From contig JAJHQZ010000005.1 of NCBI GenBank assembly GCA_020833055.1, positions 31,971 through 95,970 of the forward strand: a DNA stretch of 64,000 bases. Reading direction: 5' to 3'. The notes under the pieces are model-generated. The model was not told the origin of the DNA. It searched no databases and saw only the letters and a program-made list of their open reading frames with translations. Positions 59,643 to 64,000 of this stretch are shown here, one piece after another. A program made the translations under genes and the position numbers. Position 1 is the first letter of the stretch. Each line of letters begins with the position of its first letter. Origin of the DNA: Candidatus Korarchaeum sp. Its GTDB lineage: Archaea > Korarchaeota > Korarchaeia > Korarchaeales > Korarchaeaceae.

Positions 59643-60623
59643 ATGAGCCTCCTCTACTCGCTAGCTAACTCAGAGCTCACCGGATCTAGACTTGAATCTA
59701 ACTTAGAGCTCATAGATAAAGTACTGTCCTGGGAGCTCACTGGGAAGGTCGCTGAGTTCATCAGAGCGTACTCCTCATACGGAAGCCCTCCTTCAGAGCT
59801 ATTGAACTCTGTGTTGAAATCTAGGAGTGAGATGCCCATAGATTCGATGCTAAATAATGTCTGCAGGGAGCTAGAGGAGAACAGGATGAAGTGCTACATA
59901 GCGGAGACTCGGGAAGATGCTGGAAAAATTGTAGGGGAAATAGTAGGAAGTGGGAAAGTAGTTTTCAAATCTTTCGCTCTCACGCTCGAAGAATGTAGCG
60001 TGGGTGAGCATTTAGTTAGGGGAGGCAATGAAGTTCACGATACGGAGTACCCGCTGCTGCTCAAGGAACTAAGAGGAGTGGATCTGAGAGGCTACAGGGA
60101 GAAGATAGAGAGGGCAGATTTTGGAATAACTGATGCAGTAGCTCTATCAGTGGATCCAGGGGCTCTCTTCCTCCTCCCAAGCAGCGGTTTGGAGAGGCTC
60201 ATCTCAATGGCGCCGCTGAAGCACATAGCTCTAGTAGGCGTGGATCAGCTGGCCCCTAGTTACGAGGAGGGTTTCAGGATCGTGGAGCTCGCGATGCTCA
60301 GTAAGGGTTACAATTACGCTGGAGTAGTCGGCGGCCCCAGTAAGACGGGCGATATAGAGAAGAAGGTAGTCTACGGCGCTCATGGGCCGAAGGAGGTCCA
60401 CGTCATAATTCTAGATGATGGGAGGAGGGAGCAAATGAGAGGTCCCTTCAAAGAAGCGTTATCTCTACCCTTACTCGGGAAAATACCGTGCCCCCAGCTC
60501 TGGCCATTCTGGAAGAGAATACTCGGGATGGATCGCTCTGAGGAGTTAGCGAAATACCTGATCGATAGAAGATTGACGGAATGCTTGGGTATGGACATAT
60601 CTCCCTTACTGAAGCTCCTCTAA
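59643..60623 (+). CDS. LUD-domain protein (LutB-derived, no Fe-S ligands)
   Basis: A 326-residue LUD-domain protein. It aligns with the LUD part of the LutB protein at 60668-61840: YIAETREDAGKIVGEIVGSGKVVFKSFALTLEECSVGEHL, HIALVGVDQLAPS and HGPKEVHVIILDDGR match its equivalents. Where LutB continues into CLRCGACQYLCP, this protein has LPLLGKIPCPQLWPFWKRI and ends soon after, so the 4Fe-4S clusters are lost. It may stand in for LutC as the third part of a lactate or hydroxyacid oxidase. It is convergent with lutB, 44 bp apart. Confidence 0.8.
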   Translation: MSLLYSLANSELTGSRLESNLELIDKVLSWELTGKVAEFIRAYSSYGSPPSELLNSVLKSRSEMPIDSMLNNVCRELEENRMKCYIAETREDAGKIVGEIVGSGKVVFKSFALTLEECSVGEHLVRGGNEVHDTEYPLLLKELRGVDLRGYREKIERADFGITDAVALSVDPGALFLLPSSGLERLISMAPLKHIALVGVDQLAPSYEEGFRIVELAMLSKGYNYAGVVGGPSKTGDIEKKVVYGAHGPKEVHVIILDDGRREQMRGPFKEALSLPLLGKIPCPQLWPFWKRILGMDRSEELAKYLIDRRLTECLGMDISPLLKLL

Positions 60624-60667
60624 CTCGAGGCCTCAGTAGAATGCTTGAACGAGTTCAAATAGAGTGG

Positions 60668-61840
60668 CTAGGGAGCTTTAATGCTGTACCCCCTCCTCCT
60701 GATCTCCCTGAGTATCTTCTGCTGGTCTATCCGCATGGGGCAGGCTTCCTTACATCTACCGCAGAGGAGACATGCGAAGGAGTGCTTTACAGCCTCCTCT
60801 TTGTTCCCAGTTATGTACTCCAATATGACCCCTATCCCACCGGAGTAGACGGACTTCAATCCCCCCCAGTAACCTCCGACTATCCAGAAGACGGGACACA
60901 AGTACTGGCAGGCCCCGCACCTGAGGCAGAGTAAGGCCTCTCTCAAAACTGGATCCCGGGAGCTCTCAACTCTTCCATTATCTAAGAATATCACATGAAG
61001 CTCCCTAGGCCCGAACTCATCTTTCTGAGGTCCTCTCACTATGTTAACGTAAGATGATACCTTGTACCCGTTATACCTAGTTATGACTTCCACAGCCCTC
61101 CAGGCATCCAGCATCGTAGGCAAAACTTTCTCCATGCCAACGAGCATTATGTGCTTCCTAGGTAACGATATGGAGAGCCTCACATTAGATTCGTTCTCTA
61201 TTATGAAACCGCATCCCTCATCAGCAGCGAAGGCATTAACGCCGCTCATCCCTATATCCGCCTCGAAGTACTTCCTCCTCAGGAACTTCCTGACTAGAGA
61301 AACCATGCCCTCTATATCGTCCTTATCGACTTCCTCCCCCATGAAACCCCTCAGGAACTCAGCTACCCTCTCCCTAGTCAGGTGGATGGATACAGATGTG
61401 AAGTGCATGGATTTCGGCCCTATGAACTGAACTAAGAACTCACCCAAGTCCGTCTCATAGACTTCCTTTCCCCTACTCACTAAGTGCTCCCTGATACCCA
61501 CTTCCTCGCTCGTTATACTCTTACCCTTCACTATGACTTTGCCATCGCCCACTATCTCATCTACGATCCTCCTAGCTTCATCAGGCGTCCTAGCTAGGTA
61601 AGCGAAACCACCTTTCCTCTCTACGCTCTCCATAGCGATATGAGTGAGCTCCTCCATCCTCTCCAACGAGCTCTCCTTGATTTCCCTCACTTTATCAGCT
61701 AGATCCCTCAGATGAGGGTACTTTGAGAACACGCTCTTCCTCAGCTCCCAGTATGAGAGGTTAGCTCTATCCAGCGAGGCCCTCAAGAAACTATTGGAAC
61801 TAGCTTCTATCAATAGGGAGCTAACTTCCCTCAAGTTCAT
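60668..61840 (-). CDS. LutB-like LUD/4Fe-4S protein
   Basis: A ~390-residue protein: helical start (MNLREVSSLLIEASSNSFLRASLDRANL), LUD domain (YLARTPDEARRIVDEIVGDGKVIVKGKSITSEEVGIREHL to HVIFLDNG), then two ferredoxin-type sites, CLRCGACQYLCP and CLLCGRCKEACP. It corresponds to LutB of the L-lactate utilisation complex. ATG 61840 overlaps the stop of the LutA-like gene (ATGA), which settles the start against the longer frame from 61915. Confidence 0.9.
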   Translation of the reverse strand: MNLREVSSLLIEASSNSFLRASLDRANLSYWELRKSVFSKYPHLRDLADKVREIKESSLERMEELTHIAMESVERKGGFAYLARTPDEARRIVDEIVGDGKVIVKGKSITSEEVGIREHLVSRGKEVYETDLGEFLVQFIGPKSMHFTSVSIHLTRERVAEFLRGFMGEEVDKDDIEGMVSLVRKFLRRKYFEADIGMSGVNAFAADEGCGFIIENESNVRLSISLPRKHIMLVGMEKVLPTMLDAWRAVEVITRYNGYKVSSYVNIVRGPQKDEFGPRELHVIFLDNGRVESSRDPVLREALLCLRCGACQYLCPVFWIVGGYWGGLKSVYSGGIGVILEYITGNKEEAVKHSFACLLCGRCKEACPMRIDQQKILREIRRRGYSIKAP

Positions 61841-62763
61841 ACTATCACCTCCGCGAGATCTAGTACCTCTAAACCTCCGGAAACTCTCTTCAAGTTGAGG
61901 AGGCAGATGGGGCATGCTACTATTATCTTGCTAGCTCCAGTGGACTTCAGTTCCTCTAACCTCTTCTCAGCTATTTTAAAAGCTAAATTCGGGAAAATGG
62001 ATTCTATTGGTCCCCCACAGCACCCAGTGAATTTCCTAGAGAATTCAGGCTCCCTCAAAACAACTCCGGCCTTTCGCAATAGCTCCCTTATCTGCTCAGT
62101 AGAATCGCTCCATCTAGCTAGGTAGCAGGGATCGTGGATCGCTGCCTCTAGCTCCTTTCTCGCGGGCTCATATCCCTTCAGGAGTATCTCAGAGTAATGG
62201 AATACCTCGATATCTATGTATTCAGCTAGATGATACTTCAGCATGTAAGTGCTGTGGGGATCTACTGTTATCACTCTCTTAGCCCCAGTTTCCCTTATTT
62301 TCTCCGCTACTCTCATCATCTGCCTCTCGAATAGTTCATCGAGCCCCAGATCATGGTAGAGAACTCCATTGTAAGGCTCCTCCCTCAAGCATGCGAATTT
62401 GACACCGGATCCCCTCAAGGCACATGCTATATTCCTCAATATATTGAGGTACCTGTCCTTCTTTTTCATGAACCTAATCGGGGCTGATATATCGATTCCC
62501 ATAGAGAGGAAGGAAGAGTAGAGCCTCATTGAGAGGTCCAGGAAGCTGGGTCCGATGGATTCGAATCTCCTCAGGAGGTCTGAGAATAGCTCTATCCGAG
62601 GGGCCATCTGATACAAGCATCCAGTATAGAGGAGCACCTCTCCTCTCTCAGGTATATCCAGATCCCTCGCCCATTTTCCGCATTCCCTCTCACTCACACC
62701 CAATGGGTTGGAGGTCCTCTCAGCATTGCTCTCCAGGAGCTTCCTCAGTACCTCTAGCTCCAT
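61837..62763 (-). CDS. LutA-like heterodisulfide-reductase-type Fe-S oxidoreductase
   Basis: A ~308-residue protein with cysteine-rich CCG-type domains. The second is intact: DPCYLARWSD followed by FTGCCGGPIESIFP and IIVACPICLLNLKR; the first is reduced to LLYTGCLYQMAPRIELF. It matches LutA/GlpC-like subunits that hold a non-cubane cluster and pass electrons. TATA-like TTTTAATTATTTC near 62790-62802 indicates a leaderless start at ATG 62763 rather than 62835. It is cotranscribed with the LutB-like gene. Confidence 0.87.
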   Translation of the reverse strand: MELEVLRKLLESNAERTSNPLGVSERECGKWARDLDIPERGEVLLYTGCLYQMAPRIELFSDLLRRFESIGPSFLDLSMRLYSSFLSMGIDISAPIRFMKKKDRYLNILRNIACALRGSGVKFACLREEPYNGVLYHDLGLDELFERQMMRVAEKIRETGAKRVITVDPHSTYMLKYHLAEYIDIEVFHYSEILLKGYEPARKELEAAIHDPCYLARWSDSTEQIRELLRKAGVVLREPEFSRKFTGCCGGPIESIFPNLAFKIAEKRLEELKSTGASKIIVACPICLLNLKRVSGGLEVLDLAEVIV

Positions 62764-62884
62764 GCGAGCCTCGGATTGGCTGTCGTAGAAATAATTAAAA
62801 TTTGATCCTTCGGGATCTCCGCACAATCTTAGCACTCAAAATTGAGGAGTCGGCTCAAATAACTAAATCCCTTTCAGAGAAGAG

Positions 62885-63944
62885 TCAAGGGTCCTCTATC
62901 AAAACTTCCGGATCCTCTAGTCCAACTGAGAGCCTTATCAAGCTCCCATCTATCCCACTAGCCTCAATGAGGTCCTCAGTCAAGTTAGAGGAAGCTGATT
63001 CATAGGGGATGCTCGCTAGCGATATAGAGGCTCCGAAGCTCGTGGCTCTCTTTATCCTTGAGGTTCATCGAGAGCTTCCTCGCATCCCCATTTATCCTGA
63101 AGGAAATAATCCCACCGAATCCCTTGAGGAGCCTCTTAGCTATCTGATGATCTTTATGAGTCTCCAATCCGGGATATATCACCTCCCTCACCTTGAGATG
63201 ATCTTGGAGCCATCTAGCTAAAGTAAGAGCGGTCTCACAATGTCTCCTCATCCTGAGTTCAAGAGTTTTGATCCCCCTAATTATGAGGAATGCCCTGAAT
63301 GGATCCAGTATGCTCCCCAGGATCCTCCTCCATTCCCATAACTCTGATAATTCGTTACCGGATACTACTCCCCCCACGCTATCGTTCGTACCACTGAGGT
63401 ACTTTGTAGCGCTCTGTATGGATAGATCTGAGAAGAGAGAGGGTTTCAGCAGGACAGGAGTCGCGGATGTGTTATCTATGATGAATTCAGCGCCCTTATC
63501 TATGCAGGAATCTCTCAGCATCTCCAAATCAGGTACTCTGAGCAGAGGATTCGTTGTCGATTCGGTGAAAACTAAGCTCCCCGGCTTGATGCACTCCCCA
63601 AGATGATCGGTGCTGCATATCTCTATATCGAAGCCCATAGCCTTCAAGCGGAGAGCCAAACCTACTGTGGCCGAGTAGGAATCTAAATTAACCACGATCC
63701 TCTTCCTGTACCTGGATAGGAAGAGCGTTGAGATAGATGCCATCCCGCTGTTGAAAGCCAAGCAATCATCGTATCCATCGAGGGAGGCAACTATCCTCTC
63801 GAGCTCCTCGACAGTCGGGTTCTCTTCTCTCGAGTACTTCAGCTCCTTGCCCCTCCGGGAGATATTAGGTCTTCCTGAAGGTAGAGGATTCTGGAAAGTA
63901 GCTGTCATATATATTGGGACCTCGATAGGCGAGAAATCTGACAT
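62885..63944 (-). pseudogene. Cys/Met-metabolism PLP enzyme (cystathionine gamma-synthase/lyase-like), frameshifted
   Basis: The main frame gives PIYMTATFQNP, YSREENPTVEELER, FNSGMASIST, SATKYLSGTNDSVGG with the PLP Lys, then stops at 63000 after an ending unlike the family. In the next frame the DNA continues as RATSFGASISLAS... and IDGSLIRLSVGLEDPEVLIEDP, the regular C-terminus of the family, to a stop at 62885. So one extra base lies between about 63049 and 63066 (GGATAAAGAG context). The rejoined protein would be ~352 residues. It may be a true pseudogene, a strain-level mutation, an assembly error or recoding. ATG 63944 suits a leaderless start after the TATA-like TTTAAA sequence near 63968-63982. 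Confidence 0.8.
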
Positions 63945-64000
63945 AGTAGGGGCGAGAATCACCGATTTAAAAGTTTAAATAATAAATGATTCCAATAGGA

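Noticed and set aside
62802..63005. Plus-strand 67-codon frame over the 3' end of the PLP enzyme gene.
   Set aside because: It is the shadow of the frameshifted C-terminal coding region on the other strand, with no family likeness.
1..64000. CRISPR arrays, rRNA genes, intact insertion sequences, inteins in RFC, IF2 or aIF2-gamma.
   Set aside because: Looked for and not found: no regular spaced repeats, no transposase frames, and these proteins align end to end with their families.

Overview
The window is a gene-dense stretch (mostly one gene after another, many 1-14 bp overlaps) of a thermophilic archaeon. Archaeal hallmarks are everywhere: aIF2-gamma, aIF5B/IF2, S6e, S28e, L24e, L7Ae, RpoN, TFS, RFC small and large subunits, Orc1/Cdc6, Taw1, CTP-type riboflavin kinase, cupin-type phosphoglucose isomerase, type 2 IPP isomerase, AglB. 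An Rpb8-like (Rpo8) RNA polymerase subunit, known from Crenarchaeota and Korarchaeota, together with AGG/AGA arginine codons, many TATA boxes 25-35 bp ahead of leaderless starts and GGTGATC-type ribosome sites, points to the TACK group; a korarchaeote is my best guess, but this is inference.

Layout. 1-5.8 kb: end of AglB, a DUF711 protein, ASCH protein plus thioredoxin reductase, an amino-acid permease and an acetamidase/formamidase. 5.9-10.9 kb: AroA, TFS, NYN protein, DUF373 membrane protein, coiled-coil protein, HD nucleotidase. 10.9-15.7 kb: one minus-strand operon etfB-etfA-thiolase-moaDE-moaC-moaA. 15.9-18.9 kb: acyl-CoA dehydrogenase, a threonine-synthase-like protein that has lost its PLP lysine and gained a winged helix, and a corrinoid protein. 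18.9-26 kb: MFS transporter, peroxiredoxin and a BMP-type (nucleoside-like) ABC transporter with a strongly structured intergenic element. 26-30.6 kb: a tightly overlapped operon of a membrane protein with a nine-cysteine tail, a radical SAM/SPASM enzyme, Sir2 and a GNAT protein, the most promising new system here. 30.7-38.7 kb: PGI and two translation clusters (L7Ae-S28e-L24e-IF2; S6e-aIF2gamma) plus RpoN-S2-MEMO-IPP isomerase.

38.7-47.4 kb is a DNA-replication/ATPase region: RFC-S, RFC-L, Orc1/Cdc6, a glycosylated surface protein, an AAA ATPase, a C/D box sRNA, and an operon of a TFB-like protein, a 44-residue coiled-coil protein and a membrane HerA-type ATPase. 47.5-53.3 kb: Rpo8, PRC-barrel protein, tRNA-Val(GAC), AK6 adenylate kinase, tRNA-Glu(CTC), UMP kinase, Taw1, translin, RibK, a possible IS605 relic, tRNA-Val(CAC). 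53.4-64 kb: radical SAM/SPASM protein, ThrC-ThrB, GlyA, an eIF2B-like protein, JAMM protease, a Lut-type LUD/Fe-S set, and a PLP enzyme gene carrying a frameshift near its 3' end.

No rRNA, CRISPR array, intact insertion sequence or prophage was seen.
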